64,000 nucleotides of DNA from Bacteroidota bacterium (GCA_003252385.1 QKEH01000008.1:111166-175165), one strand, 5' to 3'. Positions 29,967 through 40,055 are shown, counted from the first letter of the stretch. Program-made: numbers and translations. The notes: a model not told the origin generated them from the sequence alone.

Positions 29967-30947
29967 ATGGATACGAATTTATTGCAAGACCACCCCGAAG
30001 CATTTGAAAACCTTAGAACCCGGGTACAAACCCTGAAAACCGAAATAGGCAAGGTACTCATTGGCCAGGAACGCACCCTGGATTACCTGTTGGTGGCGCT
30101 GCTGTCGAATGGTCACGTGTTGCTGGAAGGGGTCCCCGGAATTGCCAAAACACTGATGGTAAAACTACTGGCTCGTACGCTGTCGACCGGCTACTCGCGC
30201 ATCCAGTTCACGCCCGACCTGATGCCTTCGGATATAACCGGCACCACGGTGTATCACATGGCCAACGCTACCTTTGAGTTCAATAAAGGCCCCATCTTTT
30301 CAAATCTGATACTGATTGACGAAATCAACCGAGCCCCGGCAAAAACCCAATCGGCCCTGTTCGAAGTCATGGAAGAACGCCAGGCCAGTGTCGATGGAAC
30401 CACCTACCCCATGGCCTCTCCTTTTCTGGTAATGGCCACCCAAAATCCATTGGAGCACGAGGGAACCTACCGGCTGCCGGAAGCACAACTGGATCGTTTT
30501 CTCTTTAAACTGGTGCTTGATTACCCCAGTTTGGAAGAAGAACAAACGCTGCTCCTAAATGCCGACACCCGCCGCGAGCGTTCCGAACTGGAACTTATCC
30601 AGCCCCAGCTGCAGGAAAAAGAAATTGTAGAATTTCAGAAACTCATTCATCAGGTAACGGTGGAAAAAAAGCTTCTGGAGTATATTGCTAAAATTGTGGG
30701 CGCTACCCGTAACCATCCCTTCCTTTACCTGGGCGCATCGCCGCGGGCATCGTTGAACCTGCTGCATGCCTCCAAGGCTTTTGCTGCCCTGCAGGGACGT
30801 TCTTTTGTAATTCCCGAAGATATTAAGGCCGTAGCCCTCCCCATTTTAATACACCGTATTTACATCACCCCGGAAAAGGAAATGGAAGGAATCGATGAGC
30901 AGCAACTCATTCCGGATATCGTCAACTCGGTAGAAGTTCCCCGATGA
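29967..30947 (+). CDS. MoxR-family AAA+ ATPase
   Basis: GHVLLEGVPGIAKTLMVKLLARTL, RIQFTPDLMPSDITGT, LIDEINRAPAKTQSALFEVMEERQ, MATQNPLEHEGTYRLPEAQLDRF. Confidence 0.97.
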   Translation: MDTNLLQDHPEAFENLRTRVQTLKTEIGKVLIGQERTLDYLLVALLSNGHVLLEGVPGIAKTLMVKLLARTLSTGYSRIQFTPDLMPSDITGTTVYHMANATFEFNKGPIFSNLILIDEINRAPAKTQSALFEVMEERQASVDGTTYPMASPFLVMATQNPLEHEGTYRLPEAQLDRFLFKLVLDYPSLEEEQTLLLNADTRRERSELELIQPQLQEKEIVEFQKLIHQVTVEKKLLEYIAKIVGATRNHPFLYLGASPRASLNLLHASKAFAALQGRSFVIPEDIKAVALPILIHRIYITPEKEMEGIDEQQLIPDIVNSVEVPR

Positions 30948-32293
30948 TGAAATTGCTACAACAGGTAAAAAGCCTTTTTATACAGGAACGGTTGTATTTC
31001 CTGCTTACTGTGCTGGCTACGCTTTTCGTGGCAGGCTATTTCATCGACCTGCTGTTCATTGCCGCAAAAATACTGCTGGTGCTGTTAACGCTGCTGGTGG
31101 TGCTGGAGGGGTTCCTCCTGTTCGTTCCCAAAGCGCCTCCCCTGCAACTCACCCGCGAACTGCCCCGCCGCTTATCCAATGGCGACGAAAGCACTATCCA
31201 GATCTACCTGCTGAACCAATACCTGTTTCGCGTAGATGTCGAAATTATTGATGAAGCACCCTGGCAGTTTCAGCTGCATGCACTGACCTATAAGCTGGCA
31301 CTGGAACCGGGGCAGGAAAAGTCGGTTCAATACAAGCTAAAACCCTTTGCCCGCGGCGAGTACGTTTTCGGCCAAACCCGGGTGTATGCCTCTTCGCCCA
31401 TAGGCCTGTTGCAGCGACGCTTTGTTTTCGGAGCTAAAGAGAACGCGGTAGCTTGTTACCCTTCGTTCCTTAAAATGCGCCAATACGAGTTATTGGCTGT
31501 GAGTAACCAGCTGAACGATGTTTATGTTCGTCCGGTACGACGTCCCGGCACCCATACCGAGTTTGAACATATTAAGGACTATGTTACGGGCGATAACTAC
31601 CGAACCATCAACTGGAAAGCCACCGCCAAACGCGGACGGCTGATGGTTAACCAGTACCAGCAGGAACGGGCACAGAGTATTTACTGTGTGGTAGATATGG
31701 GACGACTAATGGAGATGCCCTTCGACCACATGTCGCTCCTGGATTATTCGATTAATGCCAGCCTGATTTTCTCCAACATTGCCCTACAGAAATACGACAA
31801 AGCCGGCCTGATAACCTTCAATACCCGGGTAGAAACTTTTCTGCAAGCCGACAATAAGCGGAGCACCCTCGCGCATTTGCTCGAAGCACTCTATAAACAA
31901 AGTTCCCGGCATTTGGAATCGAACTATGCCGGCATGGCTCACTTTGTATACCGCAAAATTCCCCACCGGAGTTTACTGATTCTGTTTACCAATTTCCAGA
32001 CCCCGGCTTCCGTACAGGCACAAATGCCGCATTTCAAACAACTGGCGCGGAACCATCTGTTGCTGGTGGTTCTTTTTGAGAATACCGAAGTCAGCCGTCT
32101 GATTCAGAAAGAGGCAAAAAGCCTGGAAGACATTTATGTTAAAACCATTGGTGAAAAATATGCCCACGACAAGAAACTGATTTGCCAGGAACTCCGGCAA
32201 CATGGTATTTTGTCCCTGCTAACCACTCCGGCCGCTTTAACCACTTCAGTAATTAACAAGTACCTGGAAATAAAGCAAAGCGGACTGCTCTAG
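30944..32293 (+). CDS. DUF58-domain protein
   Basis: VRPVRRPGTHTEFEHIKDYVTGDNYRTINWKATAKRGRLMVNQYQQERAQSIYCVVDMGR. Confidence 0.95.
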   Translation: MMKLLQQVKSLFIQERLYFLLTVLATLFVAGYFIDLLFIAAKILLVLLTLLVVLEGFLLFVPKAPPLQLTRELPRRLSNGDESTIQIYLLNQYLFRVDVEIIDEAPWQFQLHALTYKLALEPGQEKSVQYKLKPFARGEYVFGQTRVYASSPIGLLQRRFVFGAKENAVACYPSFLKMRQYELLAVSNQLNDVYVRPVRRPGTHTEFEHIKDYVTGDNYRTINWKATAKRGRLMVNQYQQERAQSIYCVVDMGRLMEMPFDHMSLLDYSINASLIFSNIALQKYDKAGLITFNTRVETFLQADNKRSTLAHLLEALYKQSSRHLESNYAGMAHFVYRKIPHRSLLILFTNFQTPASVQAQMPHFKQLARNHLLLVVLFENTEVSRLIQKEAKSLEDIYVKTIGEKYAHDKKLICQELRQHGILSLLTTPAALTTSVINKYLEIKQSGLL

Positions 32294-32309
32294 TACCAGG
32301 ATCAAATTG

Positions 32310-32681
32310 TTATGCCATCAAACGGAAACCGTATAGCACAGCGGCACCGAGCAATGCCAATACCACCGTACCCGTTCTAAATCGCCTCCAAATGATTCCA
32401 CCACCCAGGTCGGTTCCCACTTCGAGGATTAGAAAAACGGGTAAAAACAGCACCAAGGGATTATACTGTAACGCAGAGGACAAGCGGAGCCCCAGCAGCT
32501 CATGCAGGGAGCGCGTCATGCCACAAAGCGGACAGGGCTTGTTAAAAAGTGCCTGATGCAGGCAAACGCTTCCCGGGGCATGGAACAACCTGTCATCGGA
32601 TACCAGCAACACGCCCCCCACGACCAGGACAAGTACACCGTATTTTACCAGGTTATTCACATCTTTTAAGCGGTTCGTCAT
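32310..32681 (-). CDS. DUF2752-domain membrane protein
   Basis: CLHQALFNKPCPLCGMTRSLHELLGLRLSSALQYNPLVLFL. Confidence 0.85.
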   Translation of the reverse strand: MTNRLKDVNNLVKYGVLVLVVGGVLLVSDDRLFHAPGSVCLHQALFNKPCPLCGMTRSLHELLGLRLSSALQYNPLVLFLPVFLILEVGTDLGGGIIWRRFRTGTVVLALLGAAVLYGFRLMA

Positions 32682-32780
32682 ACCATCCTGTTTCGTGGTT
32701 GAATACTTGTACACATTCTTCCGATCCGTACAGCTTAAACATAAGTAGCCTGTTCATCCTGAACTACTTAACCTGAAAAG

Positions 32781-33155
32781 CTATTTTACGACCCGAATGC
32801 TTTCTTCCCAAACCAATCCTCCCTCGTTGTGAAGCTGACAAGTATAGCGGCCGGTGGTAAATGACGATATATCGATATCGGTAAGCTCCGGCCCTTCGGC
32901 GAGTTTACCCAATTTTTGTTCGTACACCAATGCCCCTGTGGTATCAAAAAAACGAAGCTGGTAGTACCCGGGATCCAAAAGTTCGAGGTGGAACCAGGTT
33001 CGGTCGGATACCGAATCGGGGTACAGGTTGAGTACCTGCTTTTGCTCCGGATTATCCTTTGAAGAAAGACAGCCGGCCATGGCCAATACCAGCAAAACAG
33101 TAAGGAAAACACTTGGAAAGCGTCCTTTCCAAAAAGGGAAGTCACTTCGAATCAT
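32781..33155 (-). CDS. small lipoprotein whose only folded part resembles a T9SS type A sorting domain
   Basis: Lipobox MAGC; VLNLYPDSVSDRTWFHLELLDPGYYQLRFFDTTGALVYEQKL...DIDISSFTTGRYTCQLHNEGGLVWEESIRVVK. Confidence 0.6.
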   Translation of the reverse strand: MIRSDFPFWKGRFPSVFLTVLLVLAMAGCLSSKDNPEQKQVLNLYPDSVSDRTWFHLELLDPGYYQLRFFDTTGALVYEQKLGKLAEGPELTDIDISSFTTGRYTCQLHNEGGLVWEESIRVVK

Positions 33156-33327
33156 TATTTAGGCGAATTAGGTTTGAGATGGTTCAAACGGCAACAGGTA
33201 ATGCAACTGTAAAAATAAAAAAACTTATATCAATCCCAATATAACCTTAGTTTCAAGCTGTTACCAGCACGGTACTGTTTTGTTCAGAAATTGATGTGCT
33301 TTTGCTCAAACCGGGATGCTGCTACGT

Positions 33328-35460
33328 TTATTCATTCCGTTTGAAATTTTCTATTTCGCTGCTTATATACCCTTTAAATAGTTTCGAAATGGATTTTGTT
33401 TCTCCCAGAATGGTAAGAATGTCGTTAGCCTGCAACGTAGTAGAACCATTGGGGGCAAAGGTTTTATTGTTCCTCTCGATTAAAGCCACCAGAACATCTT
33501 TTGGCAATTGAATATCTTTAAGTTGATGACCGATCATGGCTCCCTGCGCGGTTCCATCCAGCAGCTTAATACTTACAAAACGTTCGTTTTGCAACATGTA
33601 CTCTTTTATCTGCCGATGGCTGCCCATATTCAGCAAGGTATCTACAATATACTCTCTTTCCAGAATATCAATCAGCCTCGACAACATACGCAGTTGCTGT
33701 TTCGGATTTTCATCGGAATTCATCAGAAAGGCAAAGATGTGAAATGGAGCTTTATCGGTCTGATCCTGAAGAGGCAGCTTTACCTGAACTGCCGTTTTGG
33801 AAACCACCAGCTGCATCGAAGGTTGTAAGGCGCCTTTGCATTTGGCATGAAAAACCAGCACTCCGGGTAATGCAATGATGGATTCATCGGGTAAGGTGTG
33901 GACAAACTTTTGCTTAATGGTATCTTTGTTCTCCTGCAATTCGGCAGCAAAATAACCCGAAATTTTATCAGTAATTTCAGCAAATCCGGTTGCGTTGCGT
34001 AACAGGTGGATTCTGGACTTTATGACCGTTTCATCAAAGGGATCCCCTTCCCGTAATCCTTTTTCTTTCAGAATGGTCATTAATTCATCTTCCAGCTCAT
34101 CGTACTGGTGTTTTCCCAAAATGGCAAACCAATGAAATATGGCTCCTTCGCGCTTCACCTTTCCTCGGGAATGAAAACGAAACCAAAGCAAGCCCATAAC
34201 CACCACCGCTGTGGTGAACAGTATGGGCATCCATCCCAGGTAAATAATAAGCACAAACGAAATAAGGATACCTGCAATTTGCATCCAGGGATAAAGTGGC
34301 GACAGGTAACCAGGATCGTAAGATTCTATTTTACTGTTCCGAAAAACAATTACCGAAAAATTGATAAACATAAAAACGAGCAACTGAAACGTACTGGCCA
34401 GTTTCACTATACCTTCTTCGGACAGGAGCAAGATGAACAGTATAATGATGCCGGTAGTCAGCAAAATGGCTGTTACCGGAGTGCCTTTCCCGCCAATTCT
34501 GGACAATACAGCCGGAAGCAGTTTATCCCTGCCCATGGCAAAAGGGTATCGCGATGCGGCTAACAGTCCGGCATTTCCGGTAGAAGCGAATGCCGCAAGA
34601 GCGGCTATGGCCATTAACCAAACTCCGGTATTAGCAGGCAACCATTTAAAAAGTTCGGAAGCCGCCACCGCAGCCGGAGCCATTTCTTTGCTAAACTGCG
34701 ACGGGTCAATAACAGCTACCATAATAAAGACCCCCAAACCATAAATGAGCCCGGTAACAATCAGGGATAAAATCATTCCCAGGGGAATATTTCGTTCCGG
34801 GTTTTTTATCTCCTCGGCCACACTGGCAATTTGGGTTAGCCCCAGGTAGGATACAAAAACAAAACCGGCAGTTACAAACAAACCACGCACCCCATGCGAA
34901 AGGAAAGGAGCAAATTGATGGTCAAAAGACTCCTGGGTCAAGGTATTTTGAAAAAAAAGAGAATGCAAGCCATCTACAATAAAGGTGATTAGGATAAGTA
35001 ACAGGCAGATGACAAAAACCTTCTGGAAAGCCGATGTTTTTTTAGACCCCACCAGGTTTAAAACCATAAAAAAAAGAGTAGCAATGAGAGCCACAGTTTT
35101 GGTAGGCACCTCCCAGAAAATAGCCGCATACGCTCCAATACCGATGATCGCAAAGGTAGTTTTCAGGATCAATGCAAAATAGCTTCCCAATCCCCCAATA
35201 GTACCAATAACCGGCCCAAGGCTCCGATCCAGGAAAAAGTAGGCTCCCCCCGAGCGGGGCAGCGCGGTAGCTATTTCGGCCATACTAAACATGGCTGGCA
35301 ACATTAACACCCCGGAAAGTATGTATGCCAAGAATACCGATGCCCCCGTATAATGGGATGCGATACCCGGCAATAAAAAGAAACCCGAGCTGAACATCGC
35401 TCCTGTGCTGATGGCAAATACATCAAACAGCCCTAACTCCTTTTTTAATTTTATTTTCAT
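33328..35460 (-). CDS. APC-superfamily amino-acid permease fused to PTS IIA-like and TrkA_C domains
   Basis: N-term GLFDVFAISTGAMFSSGFFLLPG and SGGAYFFLDRSLGP; middle LMTILKEKGLREGDPFDETVIKSRIHLL...VLVFHAK...LVVSKTAVQVKLP; C-term LKDIQLPKDVLVALIERNNKTFAPNGSTTLQANDILTILG. Confidence 0.82.
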   Translation of the reverse strand: MKIKLKKELGLFDVFAISTGAMFSSGFFLLPGIASHYTGASVFLAYILSGVLMLPAMFSMAEIATALPRSGGAYFFLDRSLGPVIGTIGGLGSYFALILKTTFAIIGIGAYAAIFWEVPTKTVALIATLFFMVLNLVGSKKTSAFQKVFVICLLLILITFIVDGLHSLFFQNTLTQESFDHQFAPFLSHGVRGLFVTAGFVFVSYLGLTQIASVAEEIKNPERNIPLGMILSLIVTGLIYGLGVFIMVAVIDPSQFSKEMAPAAVAASELFKWLPANTGVWLMAIAALAAFASTGNAGLLAASRYPFAMGRDKLLPAVLSRIGGKGTPVTAILLTTGIIILFILLLSEEGIVKLASTFQLLVFMFINFSVIVFRNSKIESYDPGYLSPLYPWMQIAGILISFVLIIYLGWMPILFTTAVVVMGLLWFRFHSRGKVKREGAIFHWFAILGKHQYDELEDELMTILKEKGLREGDPFDETVIKSRIHLLRNATGFAEITDKISGYFAAELQENKDTIKQKFVHTLPDESIIALPGVLVFHAKCKGALQPSMQLVVSKTAVQVKLPLQDQTDKAPFHIFAFLMNSDENPKQQLRMLSRLIDILEREYIVDTLLNMGSHRQIKEYMLQNERFVSIKLLDGTAQGAMIGHQLKDIQLPKDVLVALIERNNKTFAPNGSTTLQANDILTILGETKSISKLFKGYISSEIENFKRNE

Positions 35461-36401
35461 GGCCACCGATTTGAGACGGATTCTTCTATCCGAGAACGGC
35501 CGAGAAGTTAAGAAAAAAACAGATTGGCCAGAAAGAAACTTAGCATTACGGATTGGTTTTGCCAAAATTTGACCCAAAAAAACGAGTTATTGATAATCTT
35601 GCTTTATCGATTGCGGCGTCTGATCGGCCTTCACAAAACGCACCATTTTCGTCCTTATTTCCCTGTTTCACGATGTACAAATACCTCATTTGCTCCAAGA
35701 TCTGTTGACGTATTGCCCTATGAGTGACATCTATATAGCTAACCGAAAGTTAGTTTTACTAATTGATCGTAAGTTTTAGGTCTACAGCACCCTTGATCAG
35801 TTTTGTAGGCTTTGGTACAAGGATCGATAATCCTTTTGGAAACTAAATCAAGAATTTGCTTATTTCTGGTTTGTTGGTATTTTTGTCCCACATGAAGAAT
35901 TCCATACTATTTGCATTTTTTCGCCGAAACAAACATATTAGATTCTCCAGGCCTTTGAATATTCAGACTTCCTGATGAATGTGCATGACATTCAAATATC
36001 CGGAGAAAAGTTCATGAATCCTTATTAGGATCTCATAATGGAGTATAAAGCCGGACTAAAATCAGTTGAAGAGTTTATAGGATTATTTGAGAAGGTTTAT
36101 CCGAAGATATCGGAAAAGGAAAACAAAAGTACTTCTGAGGATGCGATTTTAGGTGCTTTTCTTGAGATCAACCCATATATTCATATTCACGAAAATTGCC
36201 GTCCTATAAGAAGAGTTTCAGTACTAGGTTGCTTTCTGGGGATTAGGTGGTAATTAGGATAATATGGAAGCGCATGAAGGTAAAGAAGCGACTAAAAATT
36301 ATGGTACTCTGGCAATAGGTATTCTAACCACCAATTGCCAATTTTGCAGGCTCACTTACTATTCGAATTTATTGAAATTAATGATCAAATATTACTTACA
36401 G

Positions 36402-39400
36402 ATGAATCCTAAACAATTGCTAATTACGTGCCTTACCCTGGCAACTGCTCTGCTGCCGGTTAAGGCACAGGTTAACATCGATGTTAACCTAAACCTGAAA
36501 CACTCCGTGAACGGAGTATCCGACTTTGGCCGGGAACGGCACATGACCATCCACTCCAGTTTAACCGAAGGCGACTGGACCGGGCATGAAGATATGCTCG
36601 ACTACCTGATCAATGACCTGGATGTGTATTTCGGCCGCGAAACCGGTTCTGCTACCTGGAAGATGCAATATGTCGAAGAAGATCCTAACCACGCGGGCTG
36701 GCCCTACGAAGCCCAAATGATCCGCCACGGTTATGGCTTGCGGCAATGGTACGCGTCTGACGACTATGCCGACCGCCGCCCATACGAAAGCAAATCGAAC
36801 ATGATTATGGGGATCAACGACTTCTCACCCATGTACTCTAACATTTCCTGGTTTGCTACCTTTGGTAAAGGTGCCGGTGGCTGGTCCGTAAAAAATACCG
36901 ATGCGGCAGCCGAATGGGTATCCCTCTACTTAAAACACTACTTTTCGATACACGATGACAGTATTGGCGAACAGCTGCCAAAATACTGGGAATGTTACAA
37001 CGAACCGGACATGAATTGCATGAACATGTCCTTTGGCATGATTGTATCCAGCCTGGAAAAAAACTGGGAATACCATACCCGGGTAGCCCAGGCAATACGT
37101 GAAAAACTAGGTGCCAAAGCTCCTTTAATTGGCGGCATGACCTGGGGACAACTCGACCTTTTCAAGCCCGATGGCATTAACCGGACCGATGGCTCATTTT
37201 GGTATGCGAACTCAAGCGCAACCGCCTGCGCCTTGTACGATGTTATGCTGTCCGGAGTGGGAAGTGGCGTGGCCAACCCCGGAAGAGGCCTGAGCGTTTG
37301 GCCTAAAGCATGGGACAACCGGACCGATTCCTGGTGGCAATGGGATTATATGTACCAGGGTTTTATCGATTTTGCCGGTGCCGACATGGATTTCTACGGA
37401 GTACACATGTACGATTGGCCAAATTCCAATGTAACCACCACGAAAGCCAATACCCGTGCTGGTGGCCATATTGAGGCCATGCTGGATATGTTTGAATGGT
37501 ACGACAACCAGTTATTTGGCAAGACCAAGGACATTGTCATGTCCGAATTTGGTGCGGTAAATGATCAATATATCCTAAGTTTGGCAACCGGAGTACGCGA
37601 CTGGCCCTTTATCAAAGCATTTAACCAAATGCAGATGCAGTTCCTGGAGCGCCCTTCACAAGTAGTGTACAGCATGCCCTTTGCTCCGGTAAAAGCTAAA
37701 TGGGGAGCATCCTTCTCCGGCAACAACGTGGTCCGCTATGGCGGTGCCACCTTAATGGACCCCCTGGGAAGCTGGACCGGCGATGCCAGCACCTGGACCA
37801 TGAACGAACCTACCGGAGGCTGGGGCTGGAGCACCATCATCCACTTCTTCGAATTATGGAAAGATATTGAAGGTACCCGTATCGATACCAAATCGGCGGA
37901 TATCGATGTTCAGGTTGATGCTTATGTCTTAAATAACCATGTGTACCTGATCCTGAACAATACCATTGATGAAGCTCAAACCCTGAACCTAAACTTCTAC
38001 AATACAGGTATCGCAAACACCATAAGCCATGTGGAGCTGCGCCACTTGTACCTGGGCGATGACAATATCCCGAAATATACCAAAACCCAATACACGTCTG
38101 CCCCTACACAGGTATCGTTAAAACCCAACTCCACCATGGTACTGGACTACACCTATGCGAATAACGTGGTCATCAACCAGGAGTCGAAAGAGACCAAATA
38201 CATGTGCGAGCCGCTGGCAGGCAACCTGAAAAATGAACGGGGCACCCAGCTGTGCCATACCGCCTCAAAAACCAATATAACCGCTACCATACCAGGAGTT
38301 CAAAAACCATCGCACGGCGAAGCAGTGATCCGTATTGGCGGGTTCTTTCCCAATCCACTGGACGGGACCACCGGCATGAGAGTGAAAACACTTACTGTAA
38401 ACAACAACCCGGTAATTGCAGCCGCGGACAACTACATAGCCGATACCCGTGGTTACGGCATGGGCAATTATCAGGGTGCCTGGTTTGGCGTTCTCGAACT
38501 GGAATGCCCAATTAATTACCTGGTCAACGGTACCAACACGGTATATTTCGAAAGAATGCAAGGTGCTGAGTTTACCACGGCCATGATCCAGGTATTCGAC
38601 ATGTCAGCTGAACCAGGGCGCTATTCAAGCAGCAGCTCATCATCCAGCTCCAGTTCTTCCAGCAGCTCCAGTTCGTCCTCCAGTTCATCCAGCAGTTCGT
38701 CCAGCAGTTCGTCCAGCTCCAGTAGTTCAAGTAGTTCGAGTAGTTCGAGCAGCTCCAGCAGTTCGAGCAGTTCGAGCAGCTCATCCAGCTCATCCAGCTC
38801 AGGGGGTGGATCAACCCTGGTTATCGAGGCAGAAAGCTTTGTTTCAACCGGAGGTTCCTATAGCGATGGCTTTGTACCTCTGGGAGTTAATAGTACCGGG
38901 ACCAACATCAACTACGTAAATGCCGGCGACTGGGCCGATTATTCGATTAACGTTGCCCAGGCTGGTACCTACTCCATTCAGTACCTGATTTCCACCCCCA
39001 TGGCCAACGCTCAGATCAGCTTTATTCTGGACGGCGCCACCATTTCGGCCGACAATGTAGCAAACAACGGCCAATGGGACAGCTATCAGGCCTTGAATGC
39101 CGCCAATAATGCCACCCTGAGCTCCGGCCCCCATACCGTGCGCCTGCAGGCTACCGGCACCAACGCATGGCAGTGGAACCTGGATAAAACCATCTTAAGC
39201 TATGTAAGTTCCAGTTCGTCCAGCAGTTCATCCAGCTCCAGCTCATCCAGTTCATCGAGCTCCAGCAGCAGCTCTTCGTCTAGTTCCAGCTCGTCCAGCT
39301 CAAGTAGCTCATCCAGTTCCAGTTCGTCCAGCAGCTCGTCCAGTTCCAGTTCCGGAGGTTCATCGAGCTCCAGCAGTAGCTCTTCGTCCAGCTCTAGCAG

Positions 39401-40055
39401 CTCATCCAGTTCCAGTTCCAGTTCCAGCAGCTCATCCAGCTCCAGTTCCGGAGGTTCGTCCAGCTCCAGCAGCTCATCCAGTTCCAGCAGCTCCAGTTCC
39501 GGAGGCTCATCCAGTTCCAGTAGCGGAGGCGGCAGCTCTTTGCAATTTACCAATGTGGGCGAAACCCTTACCCTCGAAGTGGGAGCCACTTTCCAACTAC
39601 ACTACATAGGAGCCTCGGATGTACACTTCACGTCCAACTCCAATTATGTAACGGTGGGCAACGAGTCGGGCTTACTTACCGCCGGAACGTCCCCATCGCA
39701 TGAATTGTATACCCTGGTAACGATACATGCCGATGACGGTTCGAACCAGACCGATCAGGTAAAAGTGTATGTAATTGATTCCGGACAAAACACCGGACTG
39801 GAAGCCCTGTCCCGACTGACCCGGGTAAAACTGTTCCCCAACCCCTCCTCGGAAAAACTGAATATTATCCTGACAGGAACAGTGCATCCGGATGCACAGC
39901 TGGTCTTGTATCATAGTTCGGGCGCTGAAGTGGATCGAATACCAATAGTATCAGAGAATATGCAGCTGCACATCGGCAATTACCCCAATGGGATGTATAT
40001 CCTCAAGGTCATCAATGGCACGGAAGTGATAACCCAACGCTTTATTAAAAACTAG
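36402..40055 (+). CDS. secreted GH86-like beta-agarase/beta-porphyranase with CBM6, poly-Ser linkers and T9SS type A tail
   Basis: VNIDVNLNLKHSVNGVSDFGRERHMTIHSS..., WECYNEPDMNC, IVMSEFGAVND; CBM6 LVIEAESFVSTGG...VNAGDWADYSINVAQAGTYSIQY...WNLDKTILSYV; tail VKLFPNPSSEKLNIILTG...YPNGMYILKVINGTEVITQRFIKN. Confidence 0.82.
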   Translation: MNPKQLLITCLTLATALLPVKAQVNIDVNLNLKHSVNGVSDFGRERHMTIHSSLTEGDWTGHEDMLDYLINDLDVYFGRETGSATWKMQYVEEDPNHAGWPYEAQMIRHGYGLRQWYASDDYADRRPYESKSNMIMGINDFSPMYSNISWFATFGKGAGGWSVKNTDAAAEWVSLYLKHYFSIHDDSIGEQLPKYWECYNEPDMNCMNMSFGMIVSSLEKNWEYHTRVAQAIREKLGAKAPLIGGMTWGQLDLFKPDGINRTDGSFWYANSSATACALYDVMLSGVGSGVANPGRGLSVWPKAWDNRTDSWWQWDYMYQGFIDFAGADMDFYGVHMYDWPNSNVTTTKANTRAGGHIEAMLDMFEWYDNQLFGKTKDIVMSEFGAVNDQYILSLATGVRDWPFIKAFNQMQMQFLERPSQVVYSMPFAPVKAKWGASFSGNNVVRYGGATLMDPLGSWTGDASTWTMNEPTGGWGWSTIIHFFELWKDIEGTRIDTKSADIDVQVDAYVLNNHVYLILNNTIDEAQTLNLNFYNTGIANTISHVELRHLYLGDDNIPKYTKTQYTSAPTQVSLKPNSTMVLDYTYANNVVINQESKETKYMCEPLAGNLKNERGTQLCHTASKTNITATIPGVQKPSHGEAVIRIGGFFPNPLDGTTGMRVKTLTVNNNPVIAAADNYIADTRGYGMGNYQGAWFGVLELECPINYLVNGTNTVYFERMQGAEFTTAMIQVFDMSAEPGRYSSSSSSSSSSSSSSSSSSSSSSSSSSSSSSSSSSSSSSSSSSSSSSSSSSSSSSSSSSSGGGSTLVIEAESFVSTGGSYSDGFVPLGVNSTGTNINYVNAGDWADYSINVAQAGTYSIQYLISTPMANAQISFILDGATISADNVANNGQWDSYQALNAANNATLSSGPHTVRLQATGTNAWQWNLDKTILSYVSSSSSSSSSSSSSSSSSSSSSSSSSSSSSSSSSSSSSSSSSSSSSSSSSGGSSSSSSSSSSSSSSSSSSSSSSSSSSSSSSGGSSSSSSSSSSSSSSSGGSSSSSSGGGSSLQFTNVGETLTLEVGATFQLHYIGASDVHFTSNSNYVTVGNESGLLTAGTSPSHELYTLVTIHADDGSNQTDQVKVYVIDSGQNTGLEALSRLTRVKLFPNPSSEKLNIILTGTVHPDAQLVLYHSSGAEVDRIPIVSENMQLHIGNYPNGMYILKVINGTEVITQRFIKN
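38625..38801 (+). repeat. poly-Ser coding microsatellite 1 (59 consecutive Ser codons)
   Basis: Uninterrupted mix of tca/tcc/tcg/tct/agc/agt codons between GH86-like region and CBM6. Confidence 0.95.
39207..39539 (+). repeat. poly-Ser coding microsatellite 2 with GGS punctuation
   Basis: About 111 codons, nearly all Ser, interrupted by SGGS / GGGS units, between CBM6 and C-terminal domains. Confidence 0.95.

Noticed and set aside
36038-36253. 71-aa ORF MEYKAGLKSVEEFIGLFEKVYPKISEKENKS... upstream of the GH86-like gene
   Set aside because: Could be a small gene or remnant, but no family, promoter or conservation evidence from sequence alone
38625-39539. Possible CRISPR-like or non-coding tandem repeat
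   Set aside because: Repeats are in frame Ser codons inside one continuous secreted-enzyme ORF; no spacer structure
39200-39589. Minus-strand Glu/Leu-rich ORF (ELLELDELLELDEPP...)
   Set aside because: Reverse complement of the poly-Ser codon tract; artefact of the repeat
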